A stretch of 64,000 bases of DNA from Oscillospiraceae bacterium (GTDB lineage Bacteria; Bacillota; Clostridia; Oscillospirales; Oscillospiraceae): contig WRDH01000010.1 in NCBI GenBank assembly GCA_009783555.1, positions 1 to 64,000 on the forward strand. The letters are read 5' to 3'. Position numbers and translations under genes: made by a program. Under the pieces are notes generated by a model, which did no database searches, was not told the DNA's origin, and saw nothing but the letters and a program-made list of their open reading frames with translations. Below are positions 25,499 through 33,806 of the stretch, piece by piece. Every line of letters starts with the position of its first letter. The first letter of the stretch is position 1.

Positions 25499-26221
25499 TT
25501 GAGTAAGCCGGAACGAATCCATAAAATACTTTCTGCATTCGGCATAGCATCCCGCAGAGAAGCCGAGGTAATGATAACCGGAGGACGTGTCTGCATAAAC
25601 GGCATCATAGCTGAAACAGGACAAAGTGTTACCCCCGGACTTGATACAATAACGGTCGATGGCATAGAAATTTCCGAAAAACCCGACCATGTTTATCTGA
25701 TGCTCAATAAACCTAAAGGCTTCATAACAACAGTAACCGATGACCGCGGCAGAAGAACTGTAATGGACCTCGTCAAAGACGCAGACAGCCGAATCTACCC
25801 CATAGGCAGACTCGACCTAAACTCTGAAGGATTACTCCTGTTCACAAACGACGGAGAATTCGCAAACAAAATAATGCACCCGTCATATAACAAACCAAAA
25901 ACATATCTGGTCGAAGTTCGCGGAAATATTGATGCAGCACTTGAGCTTCTGCGCAAACCTATAACAATCGACAACCACACTGTCTGCGCTACTAGTGTCG
26001 ATTTGGAAAACCGGAAAGCCGGTATTGGGGGAATCCTCAAGATTACAATAGCTGAAGGAAGAAACAGACAAATCCGAAAAATGTGCACAGCATGTGGCCT
26101 GACAGTAAAATCTCTAAAACGCATCTCAATCGGCTCACTCAAACTAGATACTCTTAAAACAGGTCACTGGCGACATCTAACTGATAACGAAATAATAATG
26201 ATGGGACAAGATTTAACGTAG
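25499..26221 (+). CDS. rluB: 23S rRNA pseudouridine synthase, RsuA/RluB family
   Basis: This 240-residue protein has an N-terminal S4 RNA-binding domain (RIHKILSAFGIASRREAE) and the catalytic domain with GRLDLNSEGLLLFTNDGE (catalytic Asp) and AEGRNRQIRKMC. It isomerises a uridine of large-subunit rRNA; RluB/RsuA assignment is by family only. The TTG start at 25499 lies 2 nt after the ytfJ stop, with AGAGG upstream. Confidence 0.9.
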   Translation: MSKPERIHKILSAFGIASRREAEVMITGGRVCINGIIAETGQSVTPGLDTITVDGIEISEKPDHVYLMLNKPKGFITTVTDDRGRRTVMDLVKDADSRIYPIGRLDLNSEGLLLFTNDGEFANKIMHPSYNKPKTYLVEVRGNIDAALELLRKPITIDNHTVCATSVDLENRKAGIGGILKITIAEGRNRQIRKMCTACGLTVKSLKRISIGSLKLDTLKTGHWRHLTDNEIIMMGQDLT

Positions 26222-26348
26222 CGGTGAGGAGTATTATATTTAAATTTTCAGACGAGTTGGCGGACGGGAACTCAAATGATGATTAAATAAGCAAAAAGGT
26301 AGTACGGCGTGTTTGAGTATGGAAATTTAAATATAATGCTCCGAGCGC
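26221..26348. repeat. Intergenic palindromic element with internal hairpins
   Basis: The arms share the perfect inverted 15-mer ATTATATTTAAATTT (26233-26247) / AAATTTAAATATAAT (26323-26337), extended outward by GAGGAG... / ...GCTCCGAGCGC. The 75-nt loop contains smaller inverted segments (GAGTT/AACTC; ACTCAAA/TTTGAGT). It is unrelated in sequence to the R family but has similar size and position. It starts at the rluB stop codon and lies upstream of cmk. Confidence 0.75.
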
Positions 26349-26403
26349 AAGCGGATATCCTACTATAGGCTTATACTTAAGAAAACAAAACGAGGAAATC
26401 TAT

Positions 26404-27081
26404 ATGAACAATATCAGCGTTGCACTAGACGGGCCCTCCGGTGCGGGAAAAAGTACTCTTGCAAAAAAAACTGCCGGGCACTTTAATTTTATATATGTGG
26501 ACACCGGTGCACTATACCGTTGCATCGGACTATTCGCACTCCGTAACAAAGTCGCATCCACAGATAGAGCCGGCGTTATCAAGCTGCTTCCGCAAATAAA
26601 GCTTGACATGGAGTATGATGATGCCGGCATTCAGCGAATGTACCTGGGCGGCGAAGACGTAACCGACGCTATTAGAATGCCCGAGATATCCACATATGCA
26701 TCCGATGTATCAGCCATGCCTGAAGTCAGAGAGTTCTTGCTGAAAATGCAACGTGATATGGCAGAAAAATACGATGTCATAATGGACGGACGCGACATCG
26801 GAACGGTAGTATTACCCAATGCCGGACTAAAGATATTTATCACCGCTGACGCAGATGCGCGTGCAAACAGAAGATATTTAGAATTAACTGCAAAAGGAAT
26901 CGCAACAACATTTGAAGAAGTTAGGGCCGCAATGCTACAAAGAGACAAAAACGACAGCGAACGGGAGACAGCACCGCTTAAAGCCGCTGATGACGCAATA
27001 ATGTTAGACACAACAAAGCTAAGCTTCGATGAAAGCTTCAATGAAATATGTAAATTAATATCAGGGAGATTCGACATATGA
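26404..27081 (+). CDS. cmk: Cytidylate kinase
   Basis: Cmk phosphorylates CMP/dCMP. The 225-residue protein has the P-loop GPSGAGKST (residues 9-17), the CMP-binding segment DGRDIGTVVLPNAGLKIFI, and the lid region RRYLELTAKG. GAGGA precedes the ATG by 8 nt. It heads the cmk-plsC-ispH/rpsA run, a conserved clostridial order; it overlaps plsC by 4 nt. Confidence 0.96.
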   Translation: MNNISVALDGPSGAGKSTLAKKTAGHFNFIYVDTGALYRCIGLFALRNKVASTDRAGVIKLLPQIKLDMEYDDAGIQRMYLGGEDVTDAIRMPEISTYASDVSAMPEVREFLLKMQRDMAEKYDVIMDGRDIGTVVLPNAGLKIFITADADARANRRYLELTAKGIATTFEEVRAAMLQRDKNDSERETAPLKAADDAIMLDTTKLSFDESFNEICKLISGRFDI

Positions 27082-27737
27082 GTGCAATTGCGGATAATGT
27101 ACGGCCGCCCCGTAAACTTTTACGCAAAGATTCTATAGCAAGCTATAAGTTTTATAGAGTCGCATTCAGGCTGGCTGCACCCGTTATTCGCTTTTTCAGA
27201 CCATTTGAAGTTATCGGAAAAGAGAACATGTTTAAAGGAGCGGCAATGGTATGCTCAAACCATTCCGCCATGATCGACCCGTTTCAAATCGCACTTGCGT
27301 TCGGGATTGATGACAATGTCCACGTTATAGCTAAAATTGAGCTGTTCAGAATTCCTGTTGTATCATGGTTCTTGTGGAAGCTGGGAATGATATGTGTCGA
27401 TAGAAGCATAAATGATATAGAATCAATAAAAACATCTCTGTTATATATGAAAAAAGGCGAAAAAGTCGTGATATTTCCCGAAGGCACCCGGATGTCACAG
27501 TACGATGCGCATGCGGCAAAAAGCGGTGCAGTAAAGCTCGCGGAACGTGCAGGTGTTCCTATCATCCCTGTGTTTATAACCCGCAATAAGCCGTTTTTCA
27601 GAAAAAGCAAGGTTGTAATCGGAAAACCGTATAACATCGAAAAGCATGAAGGAAAACGTCATGTTGACGATTATACAAAACTGTCGGAGGAACTAATGGC
27701 GAATATACAGGATCTGGATCCTGACTTGAAAACATGA
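27078..27737 (+). CDS. plsC: 1-acyl-sn-glycerol-3-phosphate acyltransferase
   Basis: This enzyme acylates lysophosphatidate in membrane phospholipid synthesis. The 219-residue protein contains the HX4D motif in SNHSAMID, the EGTR motif in FPEGTRM, and a C-terminal ...VGVPIIPVFI-like strand (AGVPIIPVFITRNKP). It overlaps cmk and the following ispH-rpsA gene by 4 nt each, so the three are translationally coupled. Confidence 0.93.
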   Translation: MSAIADNVRPPRKLLRKDSIASYKFYRVAFRLAAPVIRFFRPFEVIGKENMFKGAAMVCSNHSAMIDPFQIALAFGIDDNVHVIAKIELFRIPVVSWFLWKLGMICVDRSINDIESIKTSLLYMKKGEKVVIFPEGTRMSQYDAHAAKSGAVKLAERAGVPIIPVFITRNKPFFRKSKVVIGKPYNIEKHEGKRHVDDYTKLSEELMANIQDLDPDLKT

Positions 27738-30049
27738 AAATAATTGTCGCTGAATCAGCGGGCTTTTGTTATGGGGTAAGCAGAGCCGTAAACATTTGTT
27801 TGGAAGCCGCAAAGAAACATAAAAACTGCGTTACCTTGGGGCCTATAATACACAATGAATATGTTATACGAGATTTAGAAGCGAACGGTGTACACGCAGT
27901 ATCCGGATTATCGGAGATAACAGAACAGAACACTGTAATAATCCGCTCACACGGGGCAGGAAGGGGAGTGCATGAAGCACTTTCCGCTCTTGACGTTACG
28001 ATTATTGACGCGACATGTCCGGATGTAAAAAAAATCCACGACATAGTATTTACCGAATCCGCAGAAGGACGCTTTATAGTCATAGTCGGTCACCGGCATC
28101 ATCCCGAGATAGAAGCAATAGCCGGCTGGTGCCGTGAATATATAGTTTTCGAAACACCCGATGAGCTCCAAAAATGGCTTGGTATCAAGGATAATGCAAA
28201 ATTGCCTGCATCATTTGTATTTCAAACGACTAACACCCGGTTAATCTTTAATACTTGTGCCGAATTAATAAAAAAAGAGTGTACAAACCACAGAATATTT
28301 GATACAATGTGCGGAGCTACGCTTAAGCGGCAGCAGGAAGCTGAAGAAATTTCAAAAGTTTCCGACGTTGTCATCGTAGCCGGCGATAAAAACAGCGCAA
28401 ACAGCCTAAATCTGGCTGACATATGCAAAGGGCACTGTAAGAATGTTTTATTTGTCCAAAATGCAAGTGATATTGATTTATCGAGTGTCAAGTCAGCAGA
28501 TGTTGTCGGTATAACAGCCGGCGCATCAACACCGGCGTTTATCATTAAGGAGGTCACCCGGAAGATGAAAGAGGAAACAACCATGGACGGAACTCCCGTA
28601 GAGCAAGAGGTCTCAGAAGCTCTGCCGGAGCCGGAAGTAACACCGGAAGCAGAAGTAGAGCCGGAAGTAACACCGGAAGCGGAAGTAGAGCCGGAAGCAA
28701 CGCCGGAAGAAATAGCAGCACCGGTAGAGCAGGCAGAAGAAGTTCCGGAAATAACGGCAGAAGATCCTGCAAGTGAACCTGTCGGGAAACCGGCTGACGA
28801 ACCGGTTGAGAAATCAGAAGAGAATGCAGACGATACCGAAGATAATGACGATTCTGACGATGATTCAATGGAAACAGAATCCTTTGAAGAAATGCTTGAA
28901 AAATCAATTAAAACACTTCGCACCGGTGAAAAAGTGACAGGAATAGTAACTTCAATCACCTCAACGGAAGTGTCGTTGGATTTAGGAACAAAACAATCAG
29001 GCTATATTCCAATCACCGAGTTTACAGATAACGAACATACAGACATTAACGAACTGATAAAAATAGGCGATACTATTGAATCATTTGTAATGAGAGTAAA
29101 TGATGTTGAAGGCATGGTCATGCTTTCAAAAAAACGCCTCGACGCAATAAAAAACTGGGATATCGTAGAAGCGGCAAGAGAAAACAAAACCATAGTGGAC
29201 GGCATCGTAGCAGAAGAAAACAAAGGCGGCGTTGTTGTCAATGTCAAGGGTGTCCGGGTTTTTGTTCCTGCATCACAAACAGGCTTGCCGAAATCCGCGC
29301 CTATGACGGATTTACTTAAAAAACCGGTAAAGCTCCGTATTACAGAGGTTAATCAGTCAAGAAGACGTGTTGTCGGCTCTATCCGTATGGTTCAAAATGA
29401 TGAGCGCCGCGAAAAGTCCGATCAAGTCTGGACAGATATTGAAGTCGGCAAGCAATACGACGGTGTCGTAAAATCAATGACCACATATGGCGTGTTTGTT
29501 GATATCGGCGGCGTTGACGGTATGATTCATATCTCGGAGCTTAGCTGGACACGCATCAAGCAGCCTTCCGAGGTCATGTCGGTCGGTGACGAGGTTACTG
29601 TACATATTCTTTCATTTGATAAAGAAACCAGAAAAATCTCACTAGGCTACAAAAAAAGTGAAGATAACCCTTGGACAAGATTTACCAACAATTTTTCAGT
29701 AGGCGATGTTGTCAGCGTAAAGATAGTAAAAATGATGCCCTTCGGCGCATTTGCGGAGATTTCTCCCGGAGTGGACGGCCTTATACATATCTCGCAGATA
29801 ACAGACCGCAGAATTGGACTTCCGTCAGAGGTTCTCTCCGACGGTCAGATCGTTGACGTAAAAATCACCGAGATCGACAATGACCGTAAAAAAGTCTCCC
29901 TCAGCATAAGAGCACTGATAGAGCCTTCGTCACAGTCTCTTCCCGATGATGCCGGTGCATCTTCCAATGCTGATGACAACACACCGGTCGTTGTGTACGA
30001 CACGGACTCGCCGCCTCCAATGGATGATGATGAAGAGGATGAAGAATAA
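27734..30049 (+). CDS. ispH: HMBPP reductase fused to ribosomal protein S1
   Basis: This 771-residue bifunctional protein is known from Clostridia. Residues 1-277 are IspH, the 4Fe-4S enzyme making IPP and DMAPP in the last MEP step: cluster Cys in GFCYGV, TCPDV and MCGAT; the HPE segment RHHPEIEAI; GITAGAST. Residues about 280-395 are a Glu/Pro/Val-rich linker with tandem repeats (EPEVTPEAEV). From about 396 follow four S1 RNA-binding domains (for example VFVDIGGVDGMIHISELSW), and an acidic tail. A perfect SD and an in-frame ATG at 28565 occur at the start of the linker. The protein links isoprenoid synthesis physically to translation, but the reason for the fusion is unknown. Confidence 0.95.
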   Translation: MKIIVAESAGFCYGVSRAVNICLEAAKKHKNCVTLGPIIHNEYVIRDLEANGVHAVSGLSEITEQNTVIIRSHGAGRGVHEALSALDVTIIDATCPDVKKIHDIVFTESAEGRFIVIVGHRHHPEIEAIAGWCREYIVFETPDELQKWLGIKDNAKLPASFVFQTTNTRLIFNTCAELIKKECTNHRIFDTMCGATLKRQQEAEEISKVSDVVIVAGDKNSANSLNLADICKGHCKNVLFVQNASDIDLSSVKSADVVGITAGASTPAFIIKEVTRKMKEETTMDGTPVEQEVSEALPEPEVTPEAEVEPEVTPEAEVEPEATPEEIAAPVEQAEEVPEITAEDPASEPVGKPADEPVEKSEENADDTEDNDDSDDDSMETESFEEMLEKSIKTLRTGEKVTGIVTSITSTEVSLDLGTKQSGYIPITEFTDNEHTDINELIKIGDTIESFVMRVNDVEGMVMLSKKRLDAIKNWDIVEAARENKTIVDGIVAEENKGGVVVNVKGVRVFVPASQTGLPKSAPMTDLLKKPVKLRITEVNQSRRRVVGSIRMVQNDERREKSDQVWTDIEVGKQYDGVVKSMTTYGVFVDIGGVDGMIHISELSWTRIKQPSEVMSVGDEVTVHILSFDKETRKISLGYKKSEDNPWTRFTNNFSVGDVVSVKIVKMMPFGAFAEISPGVDGLIHISQITDRRIGLPSEVLSDGQIVDVKITEIDNDRKKVSLSIRALIEPSSQSLPDDAGASSNADDNTPVVVYDTDSPPPMDDDEEDEE
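28547..28567 (+). promoter_or_regulatory. Internal Shine-Dalgarno and ATG for a free S1 protein
   Basis: AAGGAGGT (28547-28554) is a perfect SD, and ATG 28565 is in frame (codon 278) 10 nt later, at the IspH/S1 boundary. Initiation here would give a 494-residue S1 protein without IspH. The SD bases also encode the IKEV residues of IspH, so the match could be a by-product of codon choice. Confidence 0.45.
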
Positions 30050-30059
30050 CTAAATTCTC

Positions 30060-30229
30060 GTAACTACTTAAAGGGTATCCGAAAAATTTTTATAGTTCCA
30101 GCCAATGCACTAGTACGTTAGCGAAAAATCGCATTATCGGCAAAATTTGTGTGCTGACTGAAACTATAGAATTTTTCCGGATACCCTTTAGGTTGCGTAA
30201 GTGCCTAAAAATACCCTCTAAGCAGTTAC
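30060..30229 (+). repeat. R palindromic element, copy 3, with duplicated right end
   Basis: It runs from GTAACTACTTAAAGGGTATCC to GGATACCCTTTAGG, followed at 30211-30229 by a second right terminus ATACCCTCTAAGCAGTTAC. The core contains CCAGCCAATGCACTAG and CGGCAAAATTTGTGTGCTG. It sits between convergent ispH-rpsA and lipA; the terminal GTTAC supplies the TAA stop of lipA on the minus strand. Confidence 0.88.
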
Positions 30230-31077
30230 TCACGCTCAATCATTACCTGATAAGCCTCTTCCGCGTTATAAGAACTTCTGACAAAGGGTCCGGACTTGAC
30301 AAATCGGAAGCCTTTTTCTTTTGCTATGTTTTCATATTCAACAAAAACCGTTGGCTCAATATATTCTGCCACCGGATAATGAGCCTTGCTTGGTGATAGG
30401 TATTGCCCTATGGTCAATATGTCACAGTTATGCTCCAACAAATCATCTAAGGTCTTCAGAATTTCCTCCCGCGTTTCTCCCAAGCCGAGCATTAAACCTG
30501 ACTTTACCCTAATGCTCTTATTCAAATCATTTATGCTGCGAAGAACATTTAACGAACGTTTATACCCGGCTTCGGGACGGATAGCACTGTACAATGACTC
30601 AACTGTTTCGATATTGTGGCTTATAACTTCCGGTTTTTTTCCGGCTATGACTTCAAGCGAGGTTAAATCGGGAATAAGAACTTCAACGGCTGTATCGGGT
30701 GAGATTTTTTTTATTTCCTCGATAACTTCGGCAAAATGAGCTGCACCACCATCCGGTAAATCGTCCCTTGTAACTGATGTAATAACGACATATTCTAAGC
30801 CTAGCTGTTTGACCGCCGCTGCTACTCTTAGCGGCTCGTCCTTGTCGACAGGCTGCGGTGTTCCATTGCTGACATTGCAAAAGGCACAGTTACGAGTGCA
30901 AATTGAGCCCAGTATCATGAAGGTTGCTGTTTTTTTAGAAAAGCACTCTGCTCTATTAGGACAATTAGCTTCAATACACACAGTATTGAGATTGAGTTCT
31001 TTTATTAGCTCCGTTACAAGTAAGCTATCTTCGTTATCAAAATACGGAACACGCAGCCAATCAGGTTTTTTGAGCAT
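30226..31077 (-). CDS. lipA: Lipoyl synthase
   Basis: LipA inserts two sulfurs into protein-bound octanoate. The 283-residue protein has the auxiliary cluster motif in CIEANCPNRAEC, the radical-SAM motif CTRNCAFCNV, and the C-terminal VRSSYNAEE with the Ser ligand. It lies 15 nt downstream of lplA in a two-gene lipoate operon. Its stop codon falls within the end of repeat R3. Confidence 0.95.
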   Translation of the reverse strand: MLKKPDWLRVPYFDNEDSLLVTELIKELNLNTVCIEANCPNRAECFSKKTATFMILGSICTRNCAFCNVSNGTPQPVDKDEPLRVAAAVKQLGLEYVVITSVTRDDLPDGGAAHFAEVIEEIKKISPDTAVEVLIPDLTSLEVIAGKKPEVISHNIETVESLYSAIRPEAGYKRSLNVLRSINDLNKSIRVKSGLMLGLGETREEILKTLDDLLEHNCDILTIGQYLSPSKAHYPVAEYIEPTVFVEYENIAKEKGFRFVKSGPFVRSSYNAEEAYQVMIERE

Positions 31078-31092
31078 TATTCTTATAATTCC

Positions 31093-31818
31093 TTACATTC
31101 TTAAGTTCCACTCGGGATTTGCATACTTTTCATTATAAATGCGCGTTATAATTTCATTTTCCATTGAGTTAAACTCATGAATCGTGTAGCTTTGGTTGAG
31201 TAACAGTTCGTTTTTCAGTATTGTAATAAACTCATCTACTGTGCAGTTACCTTTGATATACGGCTTTATATTCGTAACTCTGCTTCTTATCGATGCAATG
31301 CCTTTTGGCTGAAGTTTAGCGGTGTTTGCTATGAGAACATCTGTTAATGTATCCAAATCAGTATCGTAAAGCAATGAACCATGCGTGCATACATGATTTG
31401 CGGCTGTATATTGTGCAAACCCCGAGATTTTCCTGCCTTCAATCAATATATCATTTCGTCCTTCCCGAACTGCGGTCACTCCCATGTTGCCAAGAGCATC
31501 TATTACCGATGCCGCCAGTTTTTCCCTATGTGTACCCGTATCGTCTGTAAGAGGTTCAATAACCGTATACAGCACAGTCCCTGAATCCGTGTAAATTGCA
31601 CCACCGCCGCTTGAACGGCGCACAACCCGGATTGCTGATGTAAGAGCAAATTCCAAATCAACCTCTGCCTGGGCGGTTTGATTGTTTCCGAGCATTACGG
31701 TTTTATCAGTTTGCCATAACATCAGAACAGGTCCGTTTTTACGGATATAACGAGTAAAGAGTTCTTCGACGGAAAAATGAAATGCTGCATCCTTGCTTTC
31801 TGTTTCAACTAAAATCAA
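31093..31818 (-). CDS. lplA: Lipoate-protein ligase A
   Basis: This 241-residue BPL/LplA-family protein contains RRSSGGGAIYTDSGTV (lipoyl-AMP binding), GRKISGFAQYTA with the catalytic Lys, and the C-terminal NPEWN typical of LplA. It attaches free lipoate, or in some lineages octanoate, to E2 or H proteins. The start is TTG 31818 with GGGTG about 9 nt upstream. Together with lipA it gives scavenging and synthesis in one operon; no lipB is seen. The substrates (glycine cleavage H or 2-oxoacid dehydrogenase E2) are not in the window. Confidence 0.9.
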   Translation of the reverse strand: MILVETESKDAAFHFSVEELFTRYIRKNGPVLMLWQTDKTVMLGNNQTAQAEVDLEFALTSAIRVVRRSSGGGAIYTDSGTVLYTVIEPLTDDTGTHREKLAASVIDALGNMGVTAVREGRNDILIEGRKISGFAQYTAANHVCTHGSLLYDTDLDTLTDVLIANTAKLQPKGIASIRSRVTNIKPYIKGNCTVDEFITILKNELLLNQSYTIHEFNSMENEIITRIYNEKYANPEWNLRM

Positions 31819-31932
31819 AATATATTCACCCTTTCCGGAAATTATAGTGCAAAAAGATAATGAAATACACCAGTACTAATTTACACTATTGAAAAAAAAA
31901 CTGCAAATAATTGATTAATATTCTGTAAACGC

Positions 31933-31961
31933 TTGATTAACAAAGGTCTTATGTGTATAAT
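31933..31961 (+). promoter_or_regulatory. carD promoter
   Basis: TTGATT (31933-31938), 17 bp, TATAAT (31956-31961), about 60 nt before the carD ATG. A GCCGCAT-TTAT-ATGCGGC hairpin at 31985-32002 lies in the predicted leader, just before the SD. Confidence 0.7.
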
Positions 31962-32022
31962 ATATATCACATATACCCCGCTTTGCCGCATTTATATGCG
32001 GCACGAAAGGAAAAAACAGCTT

Positions 32023-32499
32023 ATGTTTAGAATCGGCGATATGATAGCACACCCCATGCACGGTGCAGGGGTTATTGATAGTATAGAAGAAAAAAACATG
32101 AACGGATGCATCCGTACATACTATATACTCAAGATGCCGTCCGGGGGAATGGTTGTTATGATACCGACCGAAAGCACGGAACAAATCGGAGTCAGACCAA
32201 TCGTTGATTCAACACAAGCAGATGAGCTTATGGCGGCAATTTCACAAATAGACGCCGAAATGACAGCCAACTGGAACAGGCGTTACCGCGAAAATATGCA
32301 GCGTATCAAAAGCGGTGATTTACTGGAGGTTGCCAGAGTAGTTAAAGGCCTTATGACCAGAGACGTAGAAAAAGGCTTATCAACCGGCGAACGTAAAATG
32401 CTCCATTCGGCAAAGCAAATATTCATTTCCGAGATTGTCTTATCAAAAAAACTCACATACGAAGAAGTAGAATCGCGTTTACACGCATCACTGGCATAA
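32023..32499 (+). CDS. CarD-like transcriptional regulator
   Basis: The 158-residue product starts at ATG 32023, where the family N-terminus MFRIGDMIAHPMHGAGVI begins; AAAGGA is 10 nt upstream. The N-terminal CarD/TRCF RNA-polymerase interaction domain covers about residues 1-60, and the helical DNA-binding domain (VVKGLMTRDVEKGLSTGERKML...) about 75-158. CarD proteins bind the RNA polymerase beta subunit and stabilise open complexes. It is followed by ispD-ispF, a frequent order in Clostridia. Confidence 0.92.
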   Translation: MFRIGDMIAHPMHGAGVIDSIEEKNMNGCIRTYYILKMPSGGMVVMIPTESTEQIGVRPIVDSTQADELMAAISQIDAEMTANWNRRYRENMQRIKSGDLLEVARVVKGLMTRDVEKGLSTGERKMLHSAKQIFISEIVLSKKLTYEEVESRLHASLA

Positions 32500-32510
32500 G
32501 CAGGCGATAT

Positions 32511-33236
32511 ATGTCACTTTTATCGTTACTTAAAAAAACAAGCACAAAAAAACCTCCCAATTGCACAGCAGTGATAGCCGCCGCCGGCACATCTGCCAGA
32601 TGCAACGGGGAGGATAAGCTTATGTTTAAGCTAGGCGGAAAGCCTGTGCTTGCTCATACCGTCGAAGTATTTGAAAAGTGTCAGTTAATTAACGAAATAA
32701 TCATAGTTACAATGGAAGAAAAACTGGAAGCCGTAGGAAAAATGTGTGAAGAGTATGGATATGACAAGGTTGCTTTGGTGTTATGCGGAGGCATAACAAG
32801 GCTGGAGTCGGTTATACACGGCATTTACGCAGCTTCAAAAAAAGCACGTTTGATAGCAATACATGACGGTGCAAGACCCTGTCTAGAGCCGGAACTGCTT
32901 GAAAAAACCATACGCAAAGCCGCCAAGTATAATGCAGCAGCACCAGGTATTTCCATTACATCAACAGTTAAAAGAGTTAAAAACGAAATTATCAAGGAGA
33001 CTGTCGACAGAGAAGGGCTTGTCGAAATACAAACCCCGCAGATATTCAGAGCAGAAATAATCAAAGCAGCATTAACCAATGCTTTGAATAAAGATATAAA
33101 ATTGACCGACGACTGCGAGGCGGTCGAAAATATCGGCATGCCTGTGTATATAGTCGAAGGCTCCCAAAAAAACATTAAAATAACAACCCCGGATGATTTG
33201 GCACTTGTTGAGTTGTATTTGAATAATACGCAATGA
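32511..33236 (+). CDS. ispD: 2-C-methyl-D-erythritol 4-phosphate cytidylyltransferase
   Basis: IspD forms CDP-methylerythritol from MEP and CTP. The 241-residue protein has the nucleotide-binding AVIAAAGTSARCNGEDKLMFKLGGKPVL-type N-terminus (the G-x-x-x-R...K loop), IHDGARPC, and TDDCEAVE. The ATG is 11 nt after the carD stop; the stop overlaps a possible upstream start of ispF. Confidence 0.95.
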   Translation: MSLLSLLKKTSTKKPPNCTAVIAAAGTSARCNGEDKLMFKLGGKPVLAHTVEVFEKCQLINEIIIVTMEEKLEAVGKMCEEYGYDKVALVLCGGITRLESVIHGIYAASKKARLIAIHDGARPCLEPELLEKTIRKAAKYNAAAPGISITSTVKRVKNEIIKETVDREGLVEIQTPQIFRAEIIKAALTNALNKDIKLTDDCEAVENIGMPVYIVEGSQKNIKITTPDDLALVELYLNNTQ

Positions 33237-33274
33237 CGGATAATGAATTAAAAAGAGCGAGGAATAGCCTTAAA

Positions 33275-33772
33275 ATGCGAATAGGTCACGGATACGATGT
33301 ACACCGGTTGAAACCGGGACGAAAATGCATACTATGCGGTGTTGAAATCCCATTTGAACTCGGCCCCGACGGACACTCCGACGCAGACGTCCCCATTCAC
33401 GCACTAATGGACGCCATGCTCGGAGCTATCGCACTCGGCGACATAGGCAAACTCTTTCCCGAAACAGATAAAAAGTTGAAGGACGCCGACAGCATTGAAC
33501 TGCTGAAAAAAGTGTACTCGCTCGTTAGCGAGCATGGGTACTCACTTGGCAACGCTGACATAACAATTGTCCTCGAAAACCCGAAACTATCGCCATACAT
33601 TGAGAAAATGAGAACAGTGTTGGCAAATGCACTCACAGTAGATATCGCAAACATAAACGTAAAGGCTACAACAGAAGAAAAACTAGGCTTTACCGGCGAC
33701 GGCACCGGAATATCAGCAACTGCGGTTGTTCTCTTGCATAACAATAAGTATTACGGTATAATACAGAGTTGA
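33275..33772 (+). CDS. ispF: 2-C-methyl-D-erythritol 2,4-cyclodiphosphate synthase
   Basis: IspF cyclises CDP-ME 2-phosphate to MEcPP. From ATG 33275 it begins MRIGHGYDVHRL, the diagnostic N-terminus with the zinc ligands Asp and His, followed by GHSDADVPIHALMDA and TTEEKLGFTGDGTGI. An in-frame ATG at 33233 overlaps the ispD stop and would add 14 residues; it could be the coupled start. The ispD-ispF pair makes consecutive-but-one MEP steps; ispE is not in the window. Confidence 0.95.
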   Translation: MRIGHGYDVHRLKPGRKCILCGVEIPFELGPDGHSDADVPIHALMDAMLGAIALGDIGKLFPETDKKLKDADSIELLKKVYSLVSEHGYSLGNADITIVLENPKLSPYIEKMRTVLANALTVDIANINVKATTEEKLGFTGDGTGISATAVVLLHNNKYYGIIQS

Positions 33773-33806
33773 AATAGATTACTTTACTCAAGGAATGGTC
33801 AGATAA

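Noticed and set aside
28222..28959. Long open frame of 245 codons opposite ispH-rpsA
   Set aside because: It is an antisense shadow of the acidic linker, with Ser/Gly-rich low-complexity translation and no SD or family resemblance.
32001..32022. Riboswitch upstream of carD
   Set aside because: Only one short hairpin (31985-32002) is present; there is no aptamer-sized conserved structure.
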